A DNA stretch of 64,000 nt from JADCCX01 sp051649305. GTDB lineage: Bacteria; Pseudomonadota; Alphaproteobacteria; Rhizobiales; Beijerinckiaceae. Below are positions 51,908-60,242 of this stretch, piece by piece; the first letter of the stretch is position 1; every line of letters begins with the position of its first letter. Where the stretch lies: the NCBI GenBank assembly GCA_051649305.1, contig JBOFGV010000098.1, positions 27,422-91,421 of the forward strand, in the 5' to 3' direction. A program made the position numbers and the translations under genes. The notes beneath the pieces were generated by a model, which made no database searches, was not told the DNA's origin, and saw only the letters and a list, made by a program, of their open reading frames with translations.

Positions 51908-52023
51908 CCCCTCCTCGTTTACGGGGAGGGGTCGGGGGTGGGGCTTCTTGTTTTCCACTGGGACCGCAGCCCCACCCGGCTCGTCACTGCATGACGATCC
52001 ACCCTTCCCGCAGGCGGGTAGGG
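51908..52023. repeat. Structured intergenic repeat with nested inverted repeats
   Basis: Three inverted pairs: CCCCTCC/GGAGGGG around a 10-nt loop, GTGGGGCT/AGCCCCAC further apart, and CCCTTCCCGC/GCGGGTAGGG at the end. The GGGGTCGGGGGTGGGG style is common in intergenic repeats of Hyphomicrobiales. It lies between convergent genes and may end transcription. Confidence 0.7.
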
Positions 52024-52032
52024 CAAGGTCGC

Positions 52033-52857
52033 TCAAGGCCTTGTGTTGATCGGCACCACTGGCGCTTCACGCATCACAAGAATGGAGATGCGGCGGTTGG
52101 CGGCCATGGCTGGATCATCGGCAAACATCGGTTCCGTGTCAGCCTTGCCCACAACGCCGTAGAAGCGATCATCCGGCACCCCGGAAGCTGCCAGAATATC
52201 CCTGACAGCAAGCGCGCGTCCGGTTGAGATTTCCCATGCCGCAGCACCGGGGCGAGTGGCTGTGCGGCTTGATGATGTATGGCCTGATACACGCACGCGA
52301 TTCGAGAGGCGGCGCAGTTGCGGGGCAAGCGTTTCCAGCAGTTTGCGGGTGCGCTCATAGGGATACTTTGCGCCGTCAGCAAACATCGAGCGTCCATCCT
52401 GATCAACGATCTGGATATCGAGGCCGTCCTTGGTTTCCTCGATGATGACGTTCTTTGAAAGCTCGGCGATTTCCGGATTATCCTGCAACGCCTGACGCAG
52501 CGACACGGCAGCGAGCGCAAATTTGCGGTCTGCAGTGGCAATCTTCAGGCCATCAATGCGGTTGTCAAAAGGCGCCGGGGCCGTGAAGTCCGAGCCGAAC
52601 TCAGTTGGCAGGTTCTGCACGTTTTTCAGCTTGGGCTTGTAGGGAATGCCGTTCATCTCGACGATGCCGGAGAGTTTGTTTTCCTTTTGCGTGCCAAAGG
52701 CCTCGCGCATGGAACCAGCGACGATCTGCATCTTTTCCTTATTCGAGGACGACATGGCAACAAGCATGACGAAGAAGCTCATCAGCAGCGCCATGAGGTC
52801 GGCAAAGGTCACGAACCAGCCGTGACCACCCGAATGTCCACCTTTTTTGCGGGCCAT
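52033..52857 (-). CDS. motB: Flagellar motor stator protein MotB
   Basis: A 274-residue protein. The single membrane helix carries the ion-binding Asp20 ('FVTFADLMALLMSFFVMLVAM'). The C-terminal OmpA-like domain ('RVRVSGHTSS', 'RALAVRDILAASGVPDDRF') anchors the stator to peptidoglycan. It is directly coupled to motA upstream (1-nt overlap). No other flagellar genes are in the window. Confidence 0.93.
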   Translation of the reverse strand: MARKKGGHSGGHGWFVTFADLMALLMSFFVMLVAMSSSNKEKMQIVAGSMREAFGTQKENKLSGIVEMNGIPYKPKLKNVQNLPTEFGSDFTAPAPFDNRIDGLKIATADRKFALAAVSLRQALQDNPEIAELSKNVIIEETKDGLDIQIVDQDGRSMFADGAKYPYERTRKLLETLAPQLRRLSNRVRVSGHTSSSRTATRPGAAAWEISTGRALAVRDILAASGVPDDRFYGVVGKADTEPMFADDPAMAANRRISILVMREAPVVPINTRP

Positions 52858-53630
52858 TACGCCATCGCCTCGGCCATTTCAGCCCGCTGGTGCTCCGGCA
52901 GATAGGCCAGCAGCATTTCGCGGACAATCGCAGGGCTCTTGGCATCACGAATCTGCAGAATACCATCGATGATCAGCGTGCGGGAAATTTCTTCCTCATC
53001 AAGCTTGAGGTGCAATTTGTCAGCAATCGGCAGGCAGATCAGGTTGCCCACCAGCGCGCCGTAGAGTGTCGCCAGAAGGGCAACCGCCATGAACGGGCCC
53101 AGCTTGGAAGGGTCTTCCATGTTGGCGAACATGTTCACCATGCCGATGAGCGTTCCAATCATGCCCCAGGCCGGGGCGCAGTCGCCGACGGAGCGGTAGA
53201 TTTTCTGGCCTTCGTCAAGATGGGTCAGGAACATGTCGCGGTCGCGCTCCAGCGCACCGCGGATGAATTCAGGATCGTAGCCGTCGGCGATGTAGCGGAT
53301 GCCCTGCGCAAGAAAGGGGTCATCCACCTGCACGTTTTCAAGTGCAATCGGGCCGGATTTGCGCACCACTTCCGCCACGCGGGTGATCTCTTCAATCAGG
53401 TCTCGCGGATACATCTTGCGCATCTGGAAGACGAACTTCATGCCCATCGGCACGCCGTGGGCGATGGCCGAGAAGGGAAAGCGGATCATGGTCACGGCGA
53501 TAGAGCCACCGAAAATGACGATGGCGGCGTGCTTGTCCCAGTAAAGGAGGAAGTTACCGCCATCGATCATGATGAGGGCGACCAGCGTGCCGACTCCGGC
53601 AATCAGGCCAACGGCGGTTGCGATATCCAT
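52857..53630 (-). CDS. motA: Flagellar motor stator protein MotA (PomA-like)
   Basis: A 257-residue protein with four helices and the conserved cytoplasmic loop and final two-helix block 'CAPAWGMIGTLIGMVNMFANMEDPSKLGPFMAVALLATLYGALVGNLICLPIADKL'. Length and sequence are nearer PomA than the longer enteric MotA. The coupling ion (Na+ or H+) cannot be decided from the sequence. It forms the stator with MotB. Confidence 0.92.
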   Translation of the reverse strand: MDIATAVGLIAGVGTLVALIMIDGGNFLLYWDKHAAIVIFGGSIAVTMIRFPFSAIAHGVPMGMKFVFQMRKMYPRDLIEEITRVAEVVRKSGPIALENVQVDDPFLAQGIRYIADGYDPEFIRGALERDRDMFLTHLDEGQKIYRSVGDCAPAWGMIGTLIGMVNMFANMEDPSKLGPFMAVALLATLYGALVGNLICLPIADKLHLKLDEEEISRTLIIDGILQIRDAKSPAIVREMLLAYLPEHQRAEMAEAMA

Positions 53631-53861
53631 GACGCACTCCAGAACTGTCCTGGGGCAGGCGCGTGGCCTAACACAGGTACTCAGACATAAACTGAGTGTT
53701 GTTCTACCCGAGCAGCCTTAAAGAAGCGTTAGGCCTGCCTGTTTGCCATTGATTTACGCTATGGCACTGTTGATTTTCTTTGTTTCCACTGACGCAAGGT
53801 TGCTTTTCAGCTGCGTTCGTCCAAAGACCTTGGCTCAAACGATGCTCAACACCGGTGCACT

Positions 53862-54743
53862 ATGTCTCAGTTGATTGATGGAAATGCCTATTCCGAAAAG
53901 CTGCGCGCAAAATTGGCGCAAGCCATCGCGGGCTTTGTGGCGGCGGGTCATACCAGCCCCGGCCTTGCTGTGGTGTTGGTGGGGGATGATCCCGCCAGCC
54001 ATGTTTATGTACGCAGCAAGGGCAAGCGCACGGTGGAGGCAGGCATGCGCTCCATCGAACACCGTCTTGCCGATACGGCGTCGGAGGCGGAGCTGCTGAC
54101 GCTGGTGCGCCAGCTCAACGCTGATCCTGATATCGATGGCATTCTGGTGCAATTGCCACTGCCGGCACACATCTCGGCAGACCGCGTGATCGAGGCCATC
54201 GATCCCGCCAAGGATGTCGATGGCTTTCATCCCGTCAACGCCGGTCGTCTCGCCACCGGGCAGGATGCGCTGGTGCCTTGCACGCCCCTTGGCTCCATGA
54301 TGCTGCTGAAATCCGTGCAGCCGAACCTCGCGGGCCTTCATGCCGTGGTGGTGGGGCGCTCCAACATCGTGGGCAAGCCGATGGCGCAACTGCTGCTGGC
54401 TGAGAGCTGCACAGTCACCATCGCGCATTCCCGCACCAAGGATTTGCCCGCACTCTGCCGCACGGCGGATGTGCTGGTGGCCGCTGTCGGCCGTCCGGAG
54501 ATGATCCGCGGGGATTGGGTGAAGCCCGGCGCCATCATTATCGATGTCGGCATCAACCGGGTGGCGGGTTCAGAACCCGGCAAGACACGGCTGGTGGGCG
54601 ATGTCGCCTTTGCAGAATGCGCGGCTGTTGCGAGTGCCATCACACCTGTGCCCGGTGGTGTGGGACCGATGACGATTGCGTGTTTGTTGCACAATACACT
54701 GAAGGCGTGGTGCGCGAAGCGGGGTTTGGGGATGGTTTTGTAA
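53862..54743 (+). CDS. folD: Bifunctional methylenetetrahydrofolate dehydrogenase/cyclohydrolase
   Basis: A 293-residue enzyme with 'SHVYVRSKGKRTVEAGM' carrying the catalytic Lys53, 'ILVQLPLPAHI' and 'VVVGRSNIVGKPMAQLL'. It interconverts methylene- and formyl-tetrahydrofolate for C1 metabolism. It is followed by an AT-rich hairpin and the accessory module. Confidence 0.96.
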   Translation: MSQLIDGNAYSEKLRAKLAQAIAGFVAAGHTSPGLAVVLVGDDPASHVYVRSKGKRTVEAGMRSIEHRLADTASEAELLTLVRQLNADPDIDGILVQLPLPAHISADRVIEAIDPAKDVDGFHPVNAGRLATGQDALVPCTPLGSMMLLKSVQPNLAGLHAVVVGRSNIVGKPMAQLLLAESCTVTIAHSRTKDLPALCRTADVLVAAVGRPEMIRGDWVKPGAIIIDVGINRVAGSEPGKTRLVGDVAFAECAAVASAITPVPGGVGPMTIACLLHNTLKAWCAKRGLGMVL

Positions 54744-54750
54744 TTCGGGT

Positions 54751-54777
54751 AAAATATTCCTAGTGCGGAATATTTTT
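54751..54777 (+). terminator. Inverted repeat / terminator after folD
   Basis: A perfect 10-bp inverted repeat (AAAATATTCC / GGAATATTTT) with a 6-nt loop ending in T residues, right after the folD stop. It may end folD transcription and, being 34 nt before the XRE-ASCH start, may also be an operator for that regulator. Confidence 0.65.
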
Positions 54778-54794
54778 AGCATCTATGCATGCTA
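54777..54794. promoter_or_regulatory. Operator-like inverted repeat before the XRE-ASCH gene
   Basis: TAGCAT-CTATGC-ATGCTA, a perfect 6-bp inverted repeat 16 nt before the start of the XRE-ASCH gene. The position fits autorepression by the XRE protein. Confidence 0.5.
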
Positions 54795-54810
54795 GGAACG
54801 TGAGGCGAGC

Positions 54811-55602
54811 ATGAGTGGACTATCTGGAAAAATTGTCGAGGTACTTGAGCGGAGCAAGCTCGAAGTCTCGACAGCCATTGGTCCGTCTTTGAAACGACTA
54901 CGTGTTATCTGTGACCTCACACAGGTAGAAATGGCAACACGGTTAAACGTTCAGCAAGCCGCAGTATCTAAAATTGAAAAATGCGGCGATGTTCATCTAT
55001 CTACGGTGAGAAAATACATAGAGGCACTTGGTGCTTCTTTGCGCATTGATGCATCTTTTCCTGCAGATTCGCCTCTTGCAATTCACATTCGGAACGCATT
55101 TGATGTTGAGCAGAATAGCGACGATCAGTTAGTTTTGCCGCTTATTGACGATGATCAGTTTCGTGCGCAGAGAGATGTAATATTATCAATACGACCGCAG
55201 TACTCGGAAAAGATTATTGCCGGTAGCAAAACCGTTGAGTTGAGAAGACGATTTCCTACATCATCACAAAAAGGAACAGTTGCATACATTTATTCAACAT
55301 CTCCCGTCCGTGCTATTGTGGGCGTAGCTGAAATTAGTGATGTTCTTAAATTGCCGATTCCGCAAATATGGATGCGATTTAAAAAGACTGCATTCATAAA
55401 TAAATCTGATTTTGATAAATATTTTGAAGGATCGGAATACGGCTTCGCTCTTCTTTTTAAAGAAGTGCGTGCTTTCCCTAATCCTATGCCGCTTGCCGAA
55501 CTTAGAGAAAAATTTGGCTTTGAGCCTCCGCAATCATTCCTGTATGCTAGGCATGATCTTCGAAAGGCGCTCAAAAATGAATCAACAATCGTATCTCATT
55601 GA
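54811..55602 (+). CDS. XRE-family regulator with ASCH domain
   Basis: A 263-residue protein. An XRE helix-turn-helix lies at about 26-78 ('LKRLRVICDLTQVEMATRLNVQQAAVSKIEKCGDVHLSTVRKYIEALG'). An ASCH domain follows at about 123-222, including 'SIRPQYSEKIIAGSKTVELRRR' and 'AIVGVAEISDV'. ASCH is a PUA-like fold that binds RNA or modified nucleotides. The gene is AT-rich and overlaps the next gene by 26 nt. It probably acts as the DNA-binding antidote or regulator of the neighbouring PIN-GNAT protein. Confidence 0.82.
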   Translation: MSGLSGKIVEVLERSKLEVSTAIGPSLKRLRVICDLTQVEMATRLNVQQAAVSKIEKCGDVHLSTVRKYIEALGASLRIDASFPADSPLAIHIRNAFDVEQNSDDQLVLPLIDDDQFRAQRDVILSIRPQYSEKIIAGSKTVELRRRFPTSSQKGTVAYIYSTSPVRAIVGVAEISDVLKLPIPQIWMRFKKTAFINKSDFDKYFEGSEYGFALLFKEVRAFPNPMPLAELREKFGFEPPQSFLYARHDLRKALKNESTIVSH

Positions 55603-57115
55603 TACGAATATTCTGATAGGCCTCGAAGACAATCGGACTGTTGAGCCTGCATATGCAACGTTTTCTCAACTTGCCGCGAAGCATAAGGTTGACATATTCG
55701 TTCATGAGGCTGCACGCGATGACATCGCACGTGACAAGGACAGTAAGCGTAGAGCAATTTCACTCAGCAAAATCAAAAAGTACCGCATACTTGGTAAGCG
55801 CCATGGATTGACCAAGTCAGACTTGGAAACAGAATTTGGGACTCTCAGGAAAGAAAATGACGTCGTAGATGCGACCTTACTGCACGCACTTACGATTGAC
55901 GCCGCTGACTTCCTAGTCACGCAGGATCAGGGCATCCACGACAGGGCGCAGAAACATTCTGCCGATTTAGCACGTAGAGTGCTTTTTGTCGGTGACGCGA
56001 CACAGCTTCTGACGCAAACGTATGAACCAAAGCAGGTCCCAATCCGCCATGTTGCTGAAGTGGAAGCGCATACAATAAATCATGAGGACGATTTTTTTGA
56101 TAGCCTGAGGGATGGCTATGACGACTTCAACAATTGGTGGAAACAAAAATGCGTAGGTGAGCGCAGACCATGTTGGGTTGTTTATGAGAATGATAAGCTG
56201 GCAGGACTCATCGTTCGCAAAGATGAGTCCGCCAAAAACACGGATGCAATTACGAAAGCAGATCGTATTTTAAAAATTTGCACATTTAAAGTGCGACCTG
56301 AAATGCGCGGCGTCAAACTGGGTGAGTTACTATTAAAACAGGTTTTGTGGTTTGCTCAATCGAATCGTTATGACCTTGCTTATTTAACTGCCTACGACAA
56401 TCAAACGGCCCTTATGAGTCTTTTGGAATATTATGGATTCAAGCACCGCGGCACCAAGCCTGACGGAGAGCTTATTTATGAGCGCGCTTTTGAATCCGGA
56501 AAATTGTTTAGAAGCGCAGAGCTGACCATCTTTGAAACAAGCCGAAAAAACTATCCGCGCTTTGTTGTCGACGATAGTGTCCGTTGTTTTGGCATCCCCA
56601 TAAGGGAAGCTTATCACGACACTCTATATCCCGATTTATGGAGACCTCGTCAGCAAGATTTGTTTGTTGGGGCCTCCCGGGCGGAGACACCCAATCGGCC
56701 AGGCAATACAATACGTAAAGTTTATCTGTGTCGTGCTCAGTCCAATTTGGCTGAGCCTGGAACGATTCTCTTTTTCTATAAAAGTGCATCAAAGGAGCTT
56801 CCTTCGCAGGCAATGACTGCGATTTGTATCCTTGAGGAAATGACTTTAGCCACTTCAACGAAAGAGCTGATGCAAAAAACCGGAGGCAGATCTGTCTACA
56901 GTGAGGAAGAGCTTGAAGCATGGAAAGCCACATCTAACCGGCCTGTGAAAGTTATAAATTATCTGTTGGTTCGTTACATTGAGCCATCAATCGGTCTAAA
57001 GGAGCTTATTGAAATTGGAGTTGTAAAGCGTAATCCACAGCAATCAATTTATGAGATAAAAGGCGATATTTTCAGAAGAATGCTGAGCCGCTCAAATCTT
57101 GGCTTTGAAACGTAA
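55577..57115 (+). CDS. PIN-GNAT fusion protein with PUA/EVE-like C-terminus
   Basis: A 512-residue protein with three parts. Residues 1-145 form a PIN domain with Asp9 (LIDTNIL), Glu44 (VHEAARDD), Asp95/Asp98 (ENDVVDATLLHAL) and Asp117 (VTQDQGI), all four acidic sites present. Residues 155-310 form a GNAT domain with 'VRPEMRGVKLGELLL' for acetyl-CoA. From about residue 370 an ASCH/EVE-like (PUA fold) segment is suggested by 'YLCRAQSNLAEPGTILFFYKS'. The ATG at 55577 was chosen because AAAGG precedes it and the PIN domain starts at once. The function is unknown; a toxin-like RNase with acetyltransferase is inferred. Confidence 0.78.
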   Translation: MNQQSYLIDTNILIGLEDNRTVEPAYATFSQLAAKHKVDIFVHEAARDDIARDKDSKRRAISLSKIKKYRILGKRHGLTKSDLETEFGTLRKENDVVDATLLHALTIDAADFLVTQDQGIHDRAQKHSADLARRVLFVGDATQLLTQTYEPKQVPIRHVAEVEAHTINHEDDFFDSLRDGYDDFNNWWKQKCVGERRPCWVVYENDKLAGLIVRKDESAKNTDAITKADRILKICTFKVRPEMRGVKLGELLLKQVLWFAQSNRYDLAYLTAYDNQTALMSLLEYYGFKHRGTKPDGELIYERAFESGKLFRSAELTIFETSRKNYPRFVVDDSVRCFGIPIREAYHDTLYPDLWRPRQQDLFVGASRAETPNRPGNTIRKVYLCRAQSNLAEPGTILFFYKSASKELPSQAMTAICILEEMTLATSTKELMQKTGGRSVYSEEELEAWKATSNRPVKVINYLLVRYIEPSIGLKELIEIGVVKRNPQQSIYEIKGDIFRRMLSRSNLGFET

Positions 57116-57189
57116 GTCACATTTTTTTGACGTTTTGGCTGCCGACACTCTCCCTTCCCCCCACATCCCCCGCCTGCTAAACCCCTCCC

Positions 57190-58569
57190 ATGACCACCCC
57201 TTCCAACACGCGCCGTGTGTTCATCAAGTCCTACGGCTGCCAGATGAATGTCTATGATGCCACGCGCATGGCGGATGTGCTGGCACCTGAAGGCTATGTT
57301 GAAACCGCTGAGATGGCAGATGCGGACCTTGTGATCCTCAACACCTGTCACATTCGCGAGAAGGCCGCCGAGAAGGTCTATTCCGAGCTTGGCCGCATCC
57401 GCGAATTCAAGAAAACTTTGGGTGAAAACGCTAGGGATGTGCAGGTGGCTGTGGCGGGCTGTGTGGCGCAGGCCGAAGGGGCCGAGATCATGGCGCGCGC
57501 GCCGGTTGTCGATCTGGTGGTGGGGCCACAGGCCTATCACCGCCTGCCGCAACTCTTGCGTGAAGCGCAGGCAACGGGGCAGGCGATCGATACGGAGTTT
57601 CCGCCAGAAGACAAGTTCGAGCATTTGCCCGCAGCTGCTCCGGCCAGAACACGCGCACGCGGTGTCTCGGCGTTCCTCACGGTGCAGGAGGGGTGCGACA
57701 AGTTCTGCACCTTCTGTGTGGTGCCCTACACGCGCGGTGCGGAACTCTCACGCTCGGTCGAGCGCATCGTCAAGGAAGCGGAGGAACTTGCTGCCGCCGG
57801 TGTGCGCGAAATCACGCTGCTGGGGCAGAATGTCAATGCCTGGCACGGCGCGGGCGATGATGGCGAGAGCTGGACGCTCGGCCAGCTCCTGCGCCGTCTC
57901 GCTGCTGTGCCCGGTGTTGCCCGCCTGCGTTATTCCACCAGCCACCCGCGCGATATGGACGATGAGTTGATCGCTATACACCGGGATGTTCCTCAGGTGA
58001 TGCCCTCTCTGCATCTGCCCGTGCAGTCGGGTTCGGACCGCATCCTGAAAGCCATGAACCGCAAGCACACGGCAGCGGAGTATCTCGCCATCATCGCCGA
58101 TGCGCGCGCCGCAAGGCCGGACATTGCCGTCACCTCGGATTTCATCGTGGGCTTCCCGGGCGAAACCGATGCCGAGTTTGAGGAGACAATGGCGCTCATC
58201 CGCGCCGTGCGTTTCGCCTCGGCCTATTCGTTCAAATACAGCCCAAGGCCCGGCACGCCCGCTGCCGACATCAAGGATCAGGTGCCAGAAGCCGTGATGA
58301 ACGAGCGTCTTGCGCGCTTGCAGTCACTGGTTCTTGAACAGCAGAACGCTGCTCATGCCGCCATGGTTGGGCAGGAGCTGGATGTGCTGTTTGAAAAACC
58401 GGGCCGCAACAAGGGCCAGATTGGCGGAAAATCCCCGCATATGCAGGCAGTGCACGTGGATGGACCGGAGTCATTGATCGGTCACATAGCCCGCGTAAAA
58501 ATCGTCGGTGTTGCATCAAACTCACTTGCAGGGGTTCTCGTTCAGGGCAACACTGCATCAGTAGCGTGA
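57190..58569 (+). CDS. miaB: tRNA-2-methylthio-N6-dimethylallyladenosine synthase
   Basis: A 459-residue radical-SAM methylthiotransferase. The N-terminal cluster Cys are 17 (YGCQMN), 53 (NTCHIRE) and 91 (AGCVAQ); the radical-SAM Cys are 169, 173 and 176 (EGCDKFCTFC). A TRAM domain is at the C-terminus. It modifies A37 of tRNAs. It opens the conserved block miaB-phoH-ybeY-corC-lnt-regulator-metK. Confidence 0.97.
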   Translation: MTTPSNTRRVFIKSYGCQMNVYDATRMADVLAPEGYVETAEMADADLVILNTCHIREKAAEKVYSELGRIREFKKTLGENARDVQVAVAGCVAQAEGAEIMARAPVVDLVVGPQAYHRLPQLLREAQATGQAIDTEFPPEDKFEHLPAAAPARTRARGVSAFLTVQEGCDKFCTFCVVPYTRGAELSRSVERIVKEAEELAAAGVREITLLGQNVNAWHGAGDDGESWTLGQLLRRLAAVPGVARLRYSTSHPRDMDDELIAIHRDVPQVMPSLHLPVQSGSDRILKAMNRKHTAAEYLAIIADARAARPDIAVTSDFIVGFPGETDAEFEETMALIRAVRFASAYSFKYSPRPGTPAADIKDQVPEAVMNERLARLQSLVLEQQNAAHAAMVGQELDVLFEKPGRNKGQIGGKSPHMQAVHVDGPESLIGHIARVKIVGVASNSLAGVLVQGNTASVA

Positions 58570-58587
58570 TTCAAAGGATTAAACCTG

Positions 58588-59721
58588 TTGCGTGAACCTG
58601 ACGGAGAGCAAGGTTTGACATCGACAAAGCGTGGTGCGCCGCAAGAGCCAGCATCTCTGAATCCAGCCATGATTGTGGCAGCCAGTACAGCCGCTGGTCT
58701 AGCAGGCAACGCTCTGCCGCTGGCAGGGTCCAAGGGCCCCAGTGATCTCACCCTCTCCTTTGAAGACAACAAGCGCGCCAGTCTGGTGTTTGGCCAATAT
58801 GACCAGAACGTTGCGCAGATCGAGCGGCGGTTGTCCGTCATCGCCACCGTCAATGGCAACCATGTGGTGCTGAAAGGCTCTCGCGAGTTGATCGACCGGG
58901 CGCGCCGCACGCTGGAGCTGCTTTATGAGCAGGCAAAGGCTGGCAAGGCGTTCTCTCCCGGTGATGTGGACGGTGCCTTGCAGGAAGCCGCCCTTCAGGG
59001 ACAATTGTTTCCCGCCAAGGCGGATTCTGCCCGCACTGCTTTTGATCATATCGTCACCCGCAAGCGTGGCCCTGTGCGTGCCCGCAACGCTGCGCAGGAT
59101 GCCTACCTCAGGGCTCTCAAGCGCAACGAACTGGTGTTTGCCGAAGGCTCTGCCGGAACCGGAAAAACCTGGCTGGCTGTTGGCTATGCCGTCCAGTTGA
59201 TGGAGCAGGGGTTGGCCGAACGGCTGATCCTGTCGCGTCCTGCCGTTGAAGCCGGTGAGCGCCTCGGCTTTCTGCCCGGTGATATGAAGGACAAGGTCGA
59301 TCCATACCTGCGCCCCATCTATGATGCGCTCCATGATTTTATGGAGCCGCGCATTGTCGAGCGCGCTTTGATGACCGGGCAGATTGAGGTGGCACCGCTC
59401 GCCTTCATGCGCGGGCGCACGCTCACGAATGCTGTTGTGTTGCTGGACGAGGCGCAGAACACCACATCCATGCAGATGAAGATGTTTCTCACCCGTCTGG
59501 GTGAGGGATCCCGCATGATTATCACCGGTGACCCGACGCAGATCGACTTGCCACCCGGCATGAAATCTGGCCTGATTGAAGCGACAGCCCTGTTGCCATC
59601 GCTGGAAGGCGTTGGCCATGTCCGCTTCAGCTATGCGGATGTGGTGCGCCATGATCTGGTGGGCCGGATTGTCAAAGCCTATGAGGACGCTGGCGGTGTG
59701 CATCAGCGGCGTGATGTTTGA
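58588..59721 (+). CDS. PhoH-family ATPase (PhoL)
   Basis: A 377-residue protein. An N-terminal KH-like region reads 'SLVFGQYDQNVAQIERRL' and the P-loop is 'AEGSAGTGKTWLAVG', with Walker B 'VVLLDEAQNTTSMQMKMFLTRL'. PhoL lies beside ybeY in most bacteria and is thought to act in RNA metabolism. The start is uncertain: a TTG at 58588 follows AAGGA, a TTG at 58615 follows GGAGAG, and an ATG occurs at 58669. Its stop overlaps the ybeY start. Confidence 0.9.
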   Translation: MREPDGEQGLTSTKRGAPQEPASLNPAMIVAASTAAGLAGNALPLAGSKGPSDLTLSFEDNKRASLVFGQYDQNVAQIERRLSVIATVNGNHVVLKGSRELIDRARRTLELLYEQAKAGKAFSPGDVDGALQEAALQGQLFPAKADSARTAFDHIVTRKRGPVRARNAAQDAYLRALKRNELVFAEGSAGTGKTWLAVGYAVQLMEQGLAERLILSRPAVEAGERLGFLPGDMKDKVDPYLRPIYDALHDFMEPRIVERALMTGQIEVAPLAFMRGRTLTNAVVLLDEAQNTTSMQMKMFLTRLGEGSRMIITGDPTQIDLPPGMKSGLIEATALLPSLEGVGHVRFSYADVVRHDLVGRIVKAYEDAGGVHQRRDV

Positions 59722-60242
59722 TCGCAAAACCTGTTGCTGATCTTGATGTCTCTGTCGATGTCCAGCGTCAGTCCGCTGCATGGAAGACAATATCACGTGT
59801 CACTGGCTTGGCGCGCAAGGCAGCCAAACGGGCCTTGAGCATGAGCGGCGTAGCGATCCTGCCCGGTGCAGAGATTGCGATTTCGCTCGCGGATGATGCC
59901 ACTGTGCAAGCCTCAAACAAGGAGTGGCGCGCCAAGGATGCGCCAACCAATGTGCTGTCCTTTCCCAGCGTTCCGGCAAACCGCATTTCACGCACGCCGT
60001 TTTTGGGGGATGTGATCCTCGCCTTTGAAACCGTGGAGCGGGAAGCCATTACCGAGGAAAAACCCATTGAACATCACATGATGCACCTCGTCGTGCATGG
60101 TGTTTTGCATGTTGTGGGATATGACCACATGACTAAAGCTGACGCCGAGCGTATGGAAGCGCTTGAAACATTGATTCTTGCTTCGCTTGCCGTGCCTGAT
60201 CCCTACGGCGATACGGAGCCACTGGAGATAGTAAAACCATGA
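59718..60242 (+). CDS. ybeY: Endoribonuclease YbeY (rRNA maturation)
   Basis: A 174-residue protein with the zinc motif HxxxHxxGxDH: His127, His131, His137 ('HLVVHGVLHVVGYDH'), and 'DAPTNVLSFP' upstream. It matures 16S rRNA and takes part in ribosome quality control. The start is TTG at 59718 overlapping the phoH stop (TTGA); the next in-frame ATG would remove about 40 residues. Confidence 0.95.
   Translation: MIAKPVADLDVSVDVQRQSAAWKTISRVTGLARKAAKRALSMSGVAILPGAEIAISLADDATVQASNKEWRAKDAPTNVLSFPSVPANRISRTPFLGDVILAFETVEREAITEEKPIEHHMMHLVVHGVLHVVGYDHMTKADAERMEALETLILASLAVPDPYGDTEPLEIVKP

Noticed and set aside
58699..59796. 365-residue open frame on the minus strand opposite phoH
   Set aside because: His/Gln-rich antisense composition typical of shadows of high-GC genes; phoH is unambiguous.
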